A stretch of 36,242 bases of DNA from DASYXW01 sp035934405 (GCA_035934405.1 DASYXW010000088.1:1-36242); one strand, 5' to 3'. Positions 8,337-15,413 are shown, counted from the first letter of the stretch. A program made the numbers and translations. Notes: generated by a model not told the origin, from the letters alone.

Positions 8337-8816
8337 TCACAGCTTTCGCAGCTCGGCCAGGATCTCATTCACGTCCGGCACTTGCTTCAGCTCGTAAATC
8401 TTTGACCATGCGATCTTGCCGTCTTTGCCCACAATGAACACCGCGCGATCATTGATGAACGTCACGGCGTGTTTGCTAGGTGGAAAGATGCCGTAGGCCT
8501 GGGCCGTGGCCGCGTAAGGCCAGCGGTCGGAAGCGAGCGGAAAGCTCAAGCCGCCGAGATGCTTCTGGTAGGCTACATGCGAAGGAACCGAATCCGTATT
8601 CACGCCCACGACCTGGGCGTTCGCGCCGGCAAACTCGGCAAGGTGCGCCTGGATTGCCGTCAGCTCGTCCGTTCAAACCGGCGTGAAGTCGAGCGCGTAG
8701 AAACAGAGCACCACGTTCTTCGCGCGTGCGACCGCAAGCTCAAACTCGCCTTGCGTGCTGCCGGTCGCCGAACCCAGCTTGAAGTTCGGCGCCGTGTCTC
8801 CCACGTTGAGTGCCAT
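8337..8816 (-). CDS. Selenocysteine-containing peroxiredoxin (Bcp/AhpE-like), Sec48 at in-frame TGA
   Basis: Thiol (selenol) peroxidase of 159 residues that should reduce peroxides in the cytoplasm. Seen: a strong AAGGAGG seven bases before ATG 8816, the N-terminus MALNVGDTAPNFKL, and then YALDFTPV followed by TGA (8673-8675). The same frame continues TDELTAIQAHLAEF, then NTDSV, SFPLASDRWPYA, AYGIF and FIVGKDGKI to a normal stop at 8337. In peroxiredoxins the residue after DFTPV is the peroxidatic Cys, so TGA falls exactly on the catalytic codon. Thr45 of the TxxC motif is kept and the usual Pro is Ala41. The only other cysteine is Cys38, so no C-terminal resolving Cys is present. Known: Sec peroxiredoxins such as PrxU exist in bacteria. 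A sequencing error or pseudogene is the alternative, but no other damage is seen. Automatic callers split this gene in two. Confidence 0.82.
8636..8659 (-). promoter_or_regulatory. Candidate bacterial SECIS hairpin
   Basis: Downstream of the TGA on the mRNA, CGGCAA and UUGCCG form a perfect 6-bp stem with a 12-base loop containing GG. The stem starts 13 bases after the TGA, close to where the essential upper stem-loop of fdhF-type SECIS elements lies. A lower stem is poor and the loop does not match a strict consensus, so support is moderate. Confidence 0.4.
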
Positions 8817-8822
8817 GAATCG

Positions 8823-8829
8823 CCTCCTT
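8823..8829 (-). promoter_or_regulatory. Shine-Dalgarno site fixing the peroxiredoxin start
   Basis: AAGGAGG on the minus strand ends six or seven bases before ATG 8816. It shows that translation starts here rather than at upstream starts in the same frame. Confidence 0.8.
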
Positions 8830-8837
8830 AGTGTGAT

Positions 8838-8873
8838 GTGGCGCCGGCATCGTCGCCGGGACGGCGGCGCTAC
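8838..8873. repeat. REP-like hairpin repeat overlapping the ilvD stop
   Basis: GTGGCGCC (8838-8845) and GGCGCTAC (8866-8873) pair as 7 of 8 bases, with more GC-rich pairing possible inside. The plus strand starts GTGGCGCCGGCATC, 13 of 14 bases identical to the element at 7767. It lies between ilvD and the peroxiredoxin gene and includes the ilvD stop codon. It could protect or separate mRNA ends. Confidence 0.55.
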
Positions 8874-10552
8874 CACTTCGCCCGCGTTACCGCGCCTTCC
8901 GACGCCGATGAGACCATCGCCGCGTATTTTGCGAACACGCCGGTCTTGTAGCGCGGCTCGGGCTCGCGCCACCCCGCCAGACGCTTGGTGATCTTTTCCA
9001 CCGGCAGATCCACGTCAACGCGGCGGGCCTCTATGTCGATGGTCACCAGGTCGCCGTCCTGGAGCGCGGCGATCGGACCGCCGCGCGCGGCTTCAGGCGA
9101 GACGTGACCCACCATCAGTCCTCGCGTCGCGCCGCTGAACCTTCCGTCGGTCAAGAGCGCTACGGACTCTCCCAGGTTTTCGCCCACAATGGCGGCGGTG
9201 ACGGCCAGCATCTCGCGCATGCCGGGGCCGCCGCGCGGGCCTTCGTAGCGAATCACCACCACGTCGCCCGGCTTGATGCTCTTCGAGACGACCGCCTTCA
9301 TGGCGTCTTCCTCGCGCTCGAAGACGCGCGCCGGCCCCACGTGGCGCAGCCGCTCGTGCCCGCCAATCTTCACCACCGCGCCTTCGGGCGCGAGATTCCC
9401 CTTGAGAATCACCAGGCCGCCGGTCGGCTTGAGCGGATTGGCTACCGACTTCACCACTTCCTGCCCCGGCGTTTCGACGGCCTGGCTAGCCTCGTCGCCT
9501 AGCGTACGCCCGGTCACCGTCATCGCTGCCCCGTCAATCAGCTTCGCTTCGAGCAGCCGCTGCGCGATGAGGGCGATTCCGCCGGCGCGGTGGACGTCCA
9601 CGGCGACGAAGCGGCCGCCCGGCTTGAGATCGGCAATGATCGGTGTGCGAGCGCTGATGGCGTCGATGTCGTCGAGTGAGAGCGGTAGGCCGGCCTCGCG
9701 CGCGAGCGCGATGAGGTGCATCACGGCGTTCGTCGAGCCGCCCGTAGCGGCGACGCTGGCGACGCCGTTCTCGAGCGCCGGCCTCGTCACGATGTCCCGC
9801 GGGCGCAGGTTCCGTCCCAGGGTGTCCATGATCATCCGGCCAGTGGCGCAGGCTACTTCGTCCTTTCTCGGGTCGGTGGCCGGAACACCGTTGAAACCTG
9901 CCGGCGACAGGCCGATGAACTCCATCACGGTGGCCATGGTGTTGGCGGTGAACTGGCCGCCGCAGGCGCCGGCCCCCGGGCAGGCGGCGTTTTCAAGCCG
10001 CCGCAAGTCGTCAGTGGTCATCAGGCCGGCGGCCACCGCGCCGATGCCCTCGTAGACCTCGGCCAGGGTGATGTCGCGGCCTTTGAAGCTTCCGGCGGCA
10101 ATCGAGCCGCCATAGAGCACGATGGCCGGGATGTTTAAGCGCAGCAGCGCCATCGCCGCGCCGGGAATCGTCTTGTCGCAGCCCACCAACGCCACCATGG
10201 CGTCGAACATGTAGCCGCGCCCCGCGAGCTCAATCGAATCGGCAATCACCTCGCGGCTCACCAGCGACGCCTTCATGCCTTCGGTGCCCATGGTGATGCC
10301 GTCGGAGATGGCGATGGTGTTGAACTCCATCGGAGTGCCACCGGCGGCGCGCACGCCTTCCTTTACCTTCGCCGCCAGCCGCCGCAGGTGGAAGTTGCAC
10401 GGCATGGTCTCGATCCACGTGTTGGCGATTCCTACCATCGGCCGCGCGAGATCCGCGTCCGTAAAGCCCACCGCCTTGAACATGGCCCGCGCCCCGGCGC
10501 GTTCCGGCCCGTCCGTGATCGTGCGGCTCAAGTGCTTGGGATCGAACTCCAT
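8870..10552 (-). CDS. ilvD: Dihydroxy-acid dehydratase
   Basis: 560 residues, normal for short-type IlvD. It dehydrates 2,3-dihydroxy-isovalerate and 2,3-dihydroxy-3-methylvalerate in valine, isoleucine and leucine synthesis. Seen: three Fe-S cluster cysteines (Cys52 in TMPCNFHL, Cys125 in GCDKTIPG, Cys197 in CPGAGACGGQ), Asp84 in AISDGI and the Asp126-Lys127 pair for Mg2+ binding. It ends ...KYAAMVSSASEGAVTRAKW. ATG 10552 is chosen because MEFDPKHLS is a typical IlvD N-terminus and GGAGG lies four bases upstream; the longer frame to 10840 adds unrelated sequence. It is followed on the same strand by the peroxiredoxin and DinB genes. No other ilv or leu gene is nearby. Confidence 0.96.
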   Translation of the reverse strand: MEFDPKHLSRTITDGPERAGARAMFKAVGFTDADLARPMVGIANTWIETMPCNFHLRRLAAKVKEGVRAAGGTPMEFNTIAISDGITMGTEGMKASLVSREVIADSIELAGRGYMFDAMVALVGCDKTIPGAAMALLRLNIPAIVLYGGSIAAGSFKGRDITLAEVYEGIGAVAAGLMTTDDLRRLENAACPGAGACGGQFTANTMATVMEFIGLSPAGFNGVPATDPRKDEVACATGRMIMDTLGRNLRPRDIVTRPALENGVASVAATGGSTNAVMHLIALAREAGLPLSLDDIDAISARTPIIADLKPGGRFVAVDVHRAGGIALIAQRLLEAKLIDGAAMTVTGRTLGDEASQAVETPGQEVVKSVANPLKPTGGLVILKGNLAPEGAVVKIGGHERLRHVGPARVFEREEDAMKAVVSKSIKPGDVVVIRYEGPRGGPGMREMLAVTAAIVGENLGESVALLTDGRFSGATRGLMVGHVSPEAARGGPIAALQDGDLVTIDIEARRVDVDLPVEKITKRLAGWREPEPRYKTGVFAKYAAMVSSASEGAVTRAKW

Positions 10553-11001
10553 CAAGCCTCCGTGCCGCGCCGGGCGCGGCGAAACTCGGCAGGTACAAGA
10601 CCGAGTCCCGATGGTCGCAAATCGAGCCAACTCTTGCAAGCGGACTGATTCAGTTCGCAGCCTCCGCTTGAAGGAGCCGGGCCGGGGAGGGTTTCTGGCC
10701 CAACGTGACCTCGACCGCCCGGCGGCATCGCGGGTGTACGGCTGGGGCAATTCGGACCGCCGGATTATCGCCAATGGCGCACGTATCCAGTCTAGCCGGC
10801 GAAAATGAGACAATGGGGGAAAGTGAGAAAATTGAGGCAATTTATTTCATTCTTTCGAGTGAAGGAGTTGGACTACGGAAATCAAGCGCGCGCTCCGATG
10901 CGGCGAAAAAGTGTGGAGTTTCTCCCCCGGTTTTCAAAAAGAGGCCACGTCGTGGGTCGCCAAGGGTGCGCGGTTGACAGTTCGCGATACACTGGAGGTG
11001 T
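10553..11001. other. Divergent intergenic region (ilvD leader and upstream of 11002)
   Basis: 449 bases without a supported gene, between divergent genes, so promoters for both sides should lie here. An AT-rich stretch at 10821-10862 holds the palindrome AAATTG-agg-CAATTT (10829-10843), a possible operator or promoter core. TTGACA at 10974-10979 has no good -10 at normal spacing. No clear T-box motif is seen in the ilvD leader. Confidence 0.45.
10565..10676 (-). promoter_or_regulatory. Inverted repeats in the ilvD 5' leader
   Basis: A perfect 7-bp inverted repeat CCGCGCC/GGCGCGG (10565-10579, one-base spacer) lies 12 bases before the ilvD ATG, next to its ribosome-binding site. A second pair around CAAGCGG (10637-10643) and CCGCTTG (10664-10670) forms a longer imperfect stem (11 of 13). 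The loop contains the palindrome ACTGAATCAGT (minus strand). The two may be structured leader RNA affecting translation; this is unproven. Confidence 0.35.
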
Positions 11002-11457
11002 ATGCGGTATCTGGTGAGAGCCCGAGTAAGACGCGGCCGCGAGGCCGAGCTCCTGGAAGCCGTTGAAGCGGGAACTCTCGGCCACGGGTCGGTGGCCGAG
11101 GGCGAGTATCTGCGGAACATGAAGCAGGCCAGGCTCTGCCCGGACCGAACGGCCCGCTGGGTGGAAGTCTGCTACTGCCCGACCCCATTACAAGAAGAGC
11201 GTCCTTATTGGGAACAGTACTTCGAGCTGGCCAAGGTTCAGGACGCCCACGACCGCGGGCGCTGCCGCGATCATAACGGCTCGGAACCCTGGGCTTGCGG
11301 CGATTGCGACTGCACCGAGCGCCTGGAGCGAAAGCTGGAAGGGTTGGGGAAACCTTTTCTCGAATGCCTCCGGCGCGAGGCCATGCAGCGCGAGGCCGCA
11401 GACAGTGAGGCGCACCAAGGTTCGCAGAGCTACGCTCTGCGCCAGCCGGGCTGTTGA
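11002..11457 (+). CDS. Conserved hypothetical protein with Cys/His-rich centre
   Basis: 151 residues, function unknown. Seen: an N-terminal strand-helix unit (MRYLVRARV...REAELLEAV), then ARWVEVCYCPTPLQEER, then DRGRCRDHNGSEPWACGDCDCTERLE, then GKPFLECL. Six cysteines (two in VCYC, four in the central cluster) plus one His suggest a metal site. I recall similar short proteins with the EVCYC-P-L-ER pattern as unnamed conserved hypotheticals in Acidobacteriota and other soil bacteria. The ATG has GGAGG (10994-10998) only three bases upstream. The last 20 residues look low-complexity. It lies 36 bases before the DUF433 gene on the same strand. Confidence 0.6.
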   Translation: MRYLVRARVRRGREAELLEAVEAGTLGHGSVAEGEYLRNMKQARLCPDRTARWVEVCYCPTPLQEERPYWEQYFELAKVQDAHDRGRCRDHNGSEPWACGDCDCTERLERKLEGLGKPFLECLRREAMQREAADSEAHQGSQSYALRQPGC

Positions 11458-11493
11458 ATTTGCGAGCAGAACGCGCGATACTCGGAGAGCCTT

Positions 11494-11730
11494 ATGGCAG
11501 CACTGGATTGGTCACAATGCCCGGCGGTGGAAAGCGTTCCCGGAAAGGTGAGCGGTGCGTGGGTGCTGCGTGGCACGCGCATGCCGGTCGCCACGATTTT
11601 CGAAAATCTCGAGGCGGGAGCCAGCATCGACGACATTTTGCAGTGGTTCGACGGTCTTGACCGCGAACAGGTCAAGGCGGTGATCGATTTCGCGGCCCAC
11701 AGTTTCAAGATTCTGACGCCCGCCCGCTGA
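11494..11730 (+). CDS. DUF433 family protein (antitoxin-type, VapB45-like)
   Basis: 78 residues. Seen: VESVPGKVSGAWVLRGTRMPV and the helix-turn-helix block NLEAGASIDDILQWFDGLD, which are the hallmark of DUF433. GGAGAG lies five bases before the ATG. Its TGA overlaps the next ATG (TGATG). Known: DUF433 proteins are paired with DUF5615 PIN-like partners in type II toxin-antitoxin-like modules and probably bind DNA and the partner. Here the gene is intact but its partner is frameshifted, so the antitoxin appears orphaned. It may still repress its own promoter. Confidence 0.88.
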   Translation: MAALDWSQCPAVESVPGKVSGAWVLRGTRMPVATIFENLEAGASIDDILQWFDGLDREQVKAVIDFAAHSFKILTPAR

Positions 11731-12055
11731 TGCTCGTTCTTTTCGACCAAGGCACGCCTGTTCCTATTCGCTTCTTCCTCCATGGACACACCGTCAGAAC
11801 GGCGCGGAGAAACAGTGGAGCACCCTCACGAACGGCGAACTGCTGCGCGCTGCCGAGCCAGCCGGATTTGACGTGCTGCTTACGACGGACAAGAACCTCG
11901 CCCTATCAGCAGAGTTTTAGAAACCGCAAGATTGCCATCGTAGCGCTGGGGAACCCGCAATGGCGGTGGCGCGCCTGCATGTTCAAGCGATCATCGCGGC
12001 GGTCAACGCGGCAACCCCGGGAAGTTGCGTAGTGGTGAAGGTTCCGGACAAGTAG
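11730..12055 (+). pseudogene. Frameshifted DUF5615 PIN-like toxin-type gene
   Basis: Seen: four blocks of one DUF5615 protein in alternating frames. Block 1 from ATG 11730 reads LFDQGTPVPIRFFLHGHTVRTA. Block 2 (second frame, to the TAG at 11918-11920) reads WSTLTNGELLRAAEPAGFDV then LLTTDKNL. Block 3 (first frame again) reads YQQSFRNRKIAIVALGNPQW. Block 4 (second frame) reads LHVQAIIAAVNAATPGS and ends at TAG 12053. Three frame changes break the protein, though the first frame stays open to 12032 with garbled sequence. The metal-binding acidic residues in LFDQ and TTDKN survive as DNA. Known: intact partners are about 105-115 residues. Sequencing error is possible for one shift but unlikely for three. 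Confidence 0.8.
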
Positions 12056-12110
12056 GGCACGGCCCATGCTGGCTTGAAAAGCAATAACACTTTTCTTCCC
12101 GCCGCTTGGC

Positions 12111-12129
12111 GCAGACCCTGAGGGTCTGC
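12111..12129. terminator. Perfect inverted repeat, possible terminator
   Basis: GCAGACCCT (12111-12119) and AGGGTCTGC (12121-12129) form a strong stem 56 bases after the toxin pseudogene. Only a weak TTTAAAA follows, so termination is possible but not certain. Confidence 0.35.
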
Positions 12130-12319
12130 GAGTTTAAAAGCACTATCGCCAAAGGCGAGCTTCTCACCCATACCCCTCCGGCAGCCGCAAGTGATCAATC
12201 TAAATCGCACAGGCGGCAACCCCTCCTTAGAACCAATCGGGGGCCCGGACGTTCGGTAAACCAATTCGCAGGAACACACCGCGGAAGGTTTGGGCTATGC
12301 TGAGAAATGCGCAGCGCCG

Positions 12320-12382
12320 GATTTCAGATTTAAGATTTCAAGATTTCAGAGCGGTCACAGGTTTCAGATTCCAGATTTCAGA
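12320..12382. repeat. ATTTCAGATTT-type repeat tract
   Basis: Five or so degenerate copies of AGATTTCA-like units occur within 63 bases just upstream of the first glycosyltransferase. The rest of 12056-12391 shows no gene. A related motif in opposite orientation is at 36045-36065, beyond the far end of the polysaccharide locus. Confidence 0.6.
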
Positions 12383-12391
12383 CGTTCTCTC

Positions 12392-13519
12392 ATGCTCGTT
12401 TTTTTGGCTCCCTATCCGGACAAAGCGATCGAGCGCGACGGCCTGGTGCAGCGCGTGACGGCCATTGACTCGATTTTCGAGGGCGTCCCCAGAATGTACC
12501 TGCAAGTGTCCTTCAAGCGGCCGCAGCGGAAGGTGGAGACGCACGGCCGGGTCACGGTGGAACGAGCGAACTTTTTCCTGCACGGCCGCCACATCACCCG
12601 AAGCCTTCAGGACGCGAAGTGGATTTACATCCACAGCGTGTGGAGCGGACTGCGGCTCCTGCCCTGGCTTCGAGGCTTCGGGAGCAAGATCATCTTTGAC
12701 GCTCATGGAGTGCTGCCGGAAGAGATGGCCTTCGCTGGGAACCGGACCTGGGCTGCGATCACGGAGCGAGGTGAGCGTGCGCTGGTGCGGAATTGTCATC
12801 TGATGGTTACGGTGACGGATGCGATGGCGCGGCACTTTCTCGAGAAATATCCCGGCGTCTTGGAACCTTCGCAGATTCTGACCCTTCCGATTTTTGTCTC
12901 TGGGGGGGCCAGCTCTTCCGGCGTTTCCGAGCCTCCGCAGAGCCGGGAGGCTAGGACAGGCTCAGGCGATTTGCGCCTGGTGTATGCGGGCGGCGTGGAC
13001 AAATGGCAGAACGTGGACTTGACGCTCGACACGCTGCGGCGCCTCGCGGGCGCGCGGCCGGATGTGAGCGCCAGTCTTTATGTCCCGCAGAGCGCCGTCA
13101 GCGGGCTTAAGGAAAAGGTTCGGCGAGCGAGTCTCGACGGGCGAATCGAAGTGGGATCCCTCAGCCACGAAGAAATGTTGCGGCAGTATGCGAGAATGGA
13201 TGCCGGGTTTGTTTTGCGGGACGATACCTTGATGAATCGGGTGGCGATGCCGACCAAGCTGGTGGAGTATCTGGCGCACGGCGTGGTCCCCATTGTGCTG
13301 AGCCCGCACATCGGCGACTTTGCGGAGTACGGGTATCGATACTTGACCCTGGCCGACCTCTTTGATCCGACGAAGTTGTGCCGGGCAACTCTCGATCGAA
13401 TGCGGGAGCGCAATTGCGCGAGCTTGGTTGCAGTCCGGGCGGCAACCGTGGCGGCGAAGAAGAAGCTTGAGTCGCTCATGCTGGGAGAAGCGATGGCGGC
13501 ATCCGACACTGCTGGGTAG
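12392..13519 (+). CDS. Glycosyltransferase, GT4-like (GT-B fold)
   Basis: 375 residues. Seen: an N-terminal acceptor domain (LVFLAPYPDKAIERDGLVQR, later KIIFDAHGVLPEEM) and a C-terminal nucleotide-sugar domain with LRLVYAGGVDKWQN and MPTKLVEYLAHGVVPIV. The last is the variant of the GT4 E-x7-E region, with a single clear Glu. The open frame extends upstream to 12290, but that part is only translated repeat DNA, so ATG 12392 is preferred even though its ribosome-binding site is weak. It is the first gene of the polysaccharide locus. The donor sugar cannot be read from the sequence. A Ser/Gly/Pro-rich insert (about residues 168-190) separates the two domains. Confidence 0.8.
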   Translation: MLVFLAPYPDKAIERDGLVQRVTAIDSIFEGVPRMYLQVSFKRPQRKVETHGRVTVERANFFLHGRHITRSLQDAKWIYIHSVWSGLRLLPWLRGFGSKIIFDAHGVLPEEMAFAGNRTWAAITERGERALVRNCHLMVTVTDAMARHFLEKYPGVLEPSQILTLPIFVSGGASSSGVSEPPQSREARTGSGDLRLVYAGGVDKWQNVDLTLDTLRRLAGARPDVSASLYVPQSAVSGLKEKVRRASLDGRIEVGSLSHEEMLRQYARMDAGFVLRDDTLMNRVAMPTKLVEYLAHGVVPIVLSPHIGDFAEYGYRYLTLADLFDPTKLCRATLDRMRERNCASLVAVRAATVAAKKKLESLMLGEAMAASDTAG

Positions 13520-13569
13520 AGTCGCCACGCGCAATACGACTTCCATAGGTTGGATGACGTATTGGGATC

Positions 13570-13658
13570 CCCCTCACCCGTCCCGGCAAGCCGGGACACC
13601 CTCTCCCCCGGAAGAGGGCGAGGACTACAATCGACTTGGATTCCCGCCTGTGCGGGAA
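13570..13658. repeat. Two palindromic intergenic repeats
   Basis: CCCTCACCC ... CCCTCTCCC at 13570-13610 is related, in reverse orientation, to the element at 36-78 and contains TCCCGGCAAGCCGGGA (13581-13596), a perfect stem. A second hairpin, TTCCCGC-ctgt-GCGGGAA, is at 13641-13658. Both fill the gap between two genes. Confidence 0.6.
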
Positions 13659-13679
13659 TGACCGCTATAGGAGGTTCTC

Positions 13680-14417
13680 ATGTGGGGCATCGTGCCTGCT
13701 GCGGGCAGCGGCACTCGGATTCAACCGCTGGCGTTCTCGAAGGAGCTGCTTCCGGTGGGCAGCCGGCTGGACGGGGAAGTGGAGCGGCCGCGCGCCGTGA
13801 GCGAATACCTCTTGGAGCGCATGACGCGCGGAGGCGCATCGCAGATTTGCTTCGTCATTGGGCCGGGAAAGTCGGACATCCTGGAGTATTTCGGCGGAGA
13901 GTTTGAGGGCGCGCGCTTGTGCTATACGGTTCAGAAAGCCGCGGCGGGGCTGTGTGACGCCATTTTTCAGGCTTTGCCGTTTATCAGCCGGACGGAACCG
14001 GTGTTGATCGGCCTGCCCGACACCATCTGGTTCCCCGAGAATGGCTTTTGCTCGCTGCCGGATGACGAGCTCTCCTTTCTGTTGTTTCCGGTGGAAAAGC
14101 CGGAGTATTTTGACGCGGTCGTGACCGGGGAGAACCGGCGCGTTGAGAACATCCGCGTCAAGCAGGCGGCCGTGGTCACCAAGTGGGTGTGGGGCGCGAT
14201 CAAGATGCCGGGTGAGACCCTGCACGAGCTTTTCGCCCTGTGGTCGAAGCGGGAGCGGCGCGACGAATACATCGGAACGCTGGTGAACGAATATCTGGCG
14301 CAAGGCGGCACGGCGGTCGGGGTGGAGGCAGGGGTTTCTTACGCCGACGTGGGCACTCTGCACGGCTACCGCGAAGCGCTGCGGCTGCTGCAAGGAAAAG
14401 CAGGGAGTAGGAAGTAG
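13680..14417 (+). CDS. Sugar nucleotidyltransferase (RmlA/GalU-like)
   Basis: 245 residues. It would join a sugar 1-phosphate to a nucleoside triphosphate and release pyrophosphate. Seen: the N-terminal signature WGIVPAAGSGTRIQPLAFSK with the G-x-G-T-R loop and a downstream Lys, IGLPDTIWF as the Asp motif, and VEAGVSYADVGTLHGY near the C-terminus, typical of RmlA-like enzymes. The Shine-Dalgarno AGGAGG at 13669-13674 is strong. Substrate is uncertain: no rmlB, C or D is nearby, so dTDP-rhamnose cannot be claimed. UDP- or dTDP-glucose formation to feed the epimerase at 26123 is one possibility. Confidence 0.82.
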   Translation: MWGIVPAAGSGTRIQPLAFSKELLPVGSRLDGEVERPRAVSEYLLERMTRGGASQICFVIGPGKSDILEYFGGEFEGARLCYTVQKAAAGLCDAIFQALPFISRTEPVLIGLPDTIWFPENGFCSLPDDELSFLLFPVEKPEYFDAVVTGENRRVENIRVKQAAVVTKWVWGAIKMPGETLHELFALWSKRERRDEYIGTLVNEYLAQGGTAVGVEAGVSYADVGTLHGYREALRLLQGKAGSRK

Positions 14418-14429
14418 GGAAAGATTTCG

Positions 14430-15377
14430 ATGGATCTTTCAATTTGTATCCTGACGCATCATCAGCCGGCATTACTGCCGCAGTGCATCGAGTGCTGCTT
14501 CGCCGAGATGAAGAGGTCCGGCATTACCGGCGAAGTGATCCTGATTGACAACGCCTCCACCGACGGCAGCCCGCAGAGAGCCGTGGCGCGCTGGCCGGAG
14601 CTTCGGGTGCTTCGCAATGAAAGCAACCTGAGCTTTGCGGCGGCGAACAACGGGGCGATTCGCGCGAGCGAGGGACGGTACGTGCTGATTTTGAATGACG
14701 ACGCCATGCTGCAGGAAGGGTCGCTCGCGAAGATGCTCGACAAGATGGAGTCTGACGGCACGATGGGCATCGTCGGGCCCAAGCTCCTGAATCTGGATGG
14801 CACGCCGCAGGCGGATTTTACCAACCTGCGCTTTCCTACATTACGCTACATCGTCACCGACGTTCTGCGGCTCAACCGGTTGTTCGCCAAGCACCCGGTC
14901 ACCCGCGATCTCTTCACGCTTCAGCGGGACCCCGACCGGAGCGATGAGGCTGAACATTTGGCGGCGGCTTGCTTTTTGGCGCGGCGAGAGGCGCTGGACC
15001 AAGTGGGCATGTTCGATGAGGGGTTCCAGTTTTGGTATGAAGACACGGATCTGTGTTGCCGCATCAAGCGCGCGGGCTGGCGCTTGTTCTATCTGGAAGA
15101 CGCTCGCGTGGTTCACCACGGGTCGGTCTCGACCGTTCAATGGGCAGCGTCGAAGCGGACCCCTATCTTTTACAAATCGCTCACCCGCTATTTTAGAAAG
15201 CGCTTTAGCTTCGCCACCTGCCTTGCGCTTCGGATCCTCCTTTCGGCCGGTCTCATCGTGAAAGCGTCCGTTGCCTGCCTGCTGCACTTGTTCCGTTCCG
15301 GCTCGAATCCAAAATATCAGAGCTACATTTCCGCGTCATTCAAAGCTTTGCGCGTCCTGGTGACGGAGTGGAACTGA
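14430..15377 (+). CDS. Glycosyltransferase family 2, rhamnosyltransferase-like
   Basis: 315 residues, GT-A fold. Seen: the N-terminal Rossmann motif LSICILTHHQPALLPQCI, ILIDNASTDGSP, the metal-binding LNDDA (a D-x-D equivalent), and the acceptor motif MFDEGFQFWYEDTDLCCRIK with the probable catalytic Asp. These match WbbL-type rhamnosyltransferases. The C-terminus (about 265-290) is hydrophobic and may attach the protein to the inner face of the membrane. It starts 12 bases after the nucleotidyltransferase stop. GDP-D-rhamnose from the gmd/rmd pair downstream is a candidate donor, by inference. Confidence 0.87.
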   Translation: MDLSICILTHHQPALLPQCIECCFAEMKRSGITGEVILIDNASTDGSPQRAVARWPELRVLRNESNLSFAAANNGAIRASEGRYVLILNDDAMLQEGSLAKMLDKMESDGTMGIVGPKLLNLDGTPQADFTNLRFPTLRYIVTDVLRLNRLFAKHPVTRDLFTLQRDPDRSDEAEHLAAACFLARREALDQVGMFDEGFQFWYEDTDLCCRIKRAGWRLFYLEDARVVHHGSVSTVQWAASKRTPIFYKSLTRYFRKRFSFATCLALRILLSAGLIVKASVACLLHLFRSGSNPKYQSYISASFKALRVLVTEWN

Positions 15378-15413
15378 GACGCCCGGGTGTAACGAGACCG
15401 CGATGAGGCCGCG

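Noticed and set aside
8337..8972. Peroxiredoxin read as two separate genes or a pseudogene
   Set aside because: The two halves share one frame and one fold, and the break is a single TGA exactly at the catalytic codon with no other damage. Selenocysteine explains this better.
10553..10840. N-terminal extension of ilvD to 10840
   Set aside because: The extra residues have no IlvD similarity. ATG 10552 has a ribosome-binding site and matches the normal N-terminus.
10974..10979. TTGACA as a -35 promoter box for the gene at 11002
   Set aside because: No -10 hexamer occurs at 16-18 bases; the region at that distance is the ribosome-binding site and start codon.
13680..14417. Assigning rmlA and a dTDP-L-rhamnose pathway
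   Set aside because: No rmlB, rmlC or rmlD gene is present in the window, so only an RmlA-like nucleotidyltransferase can be claimed.
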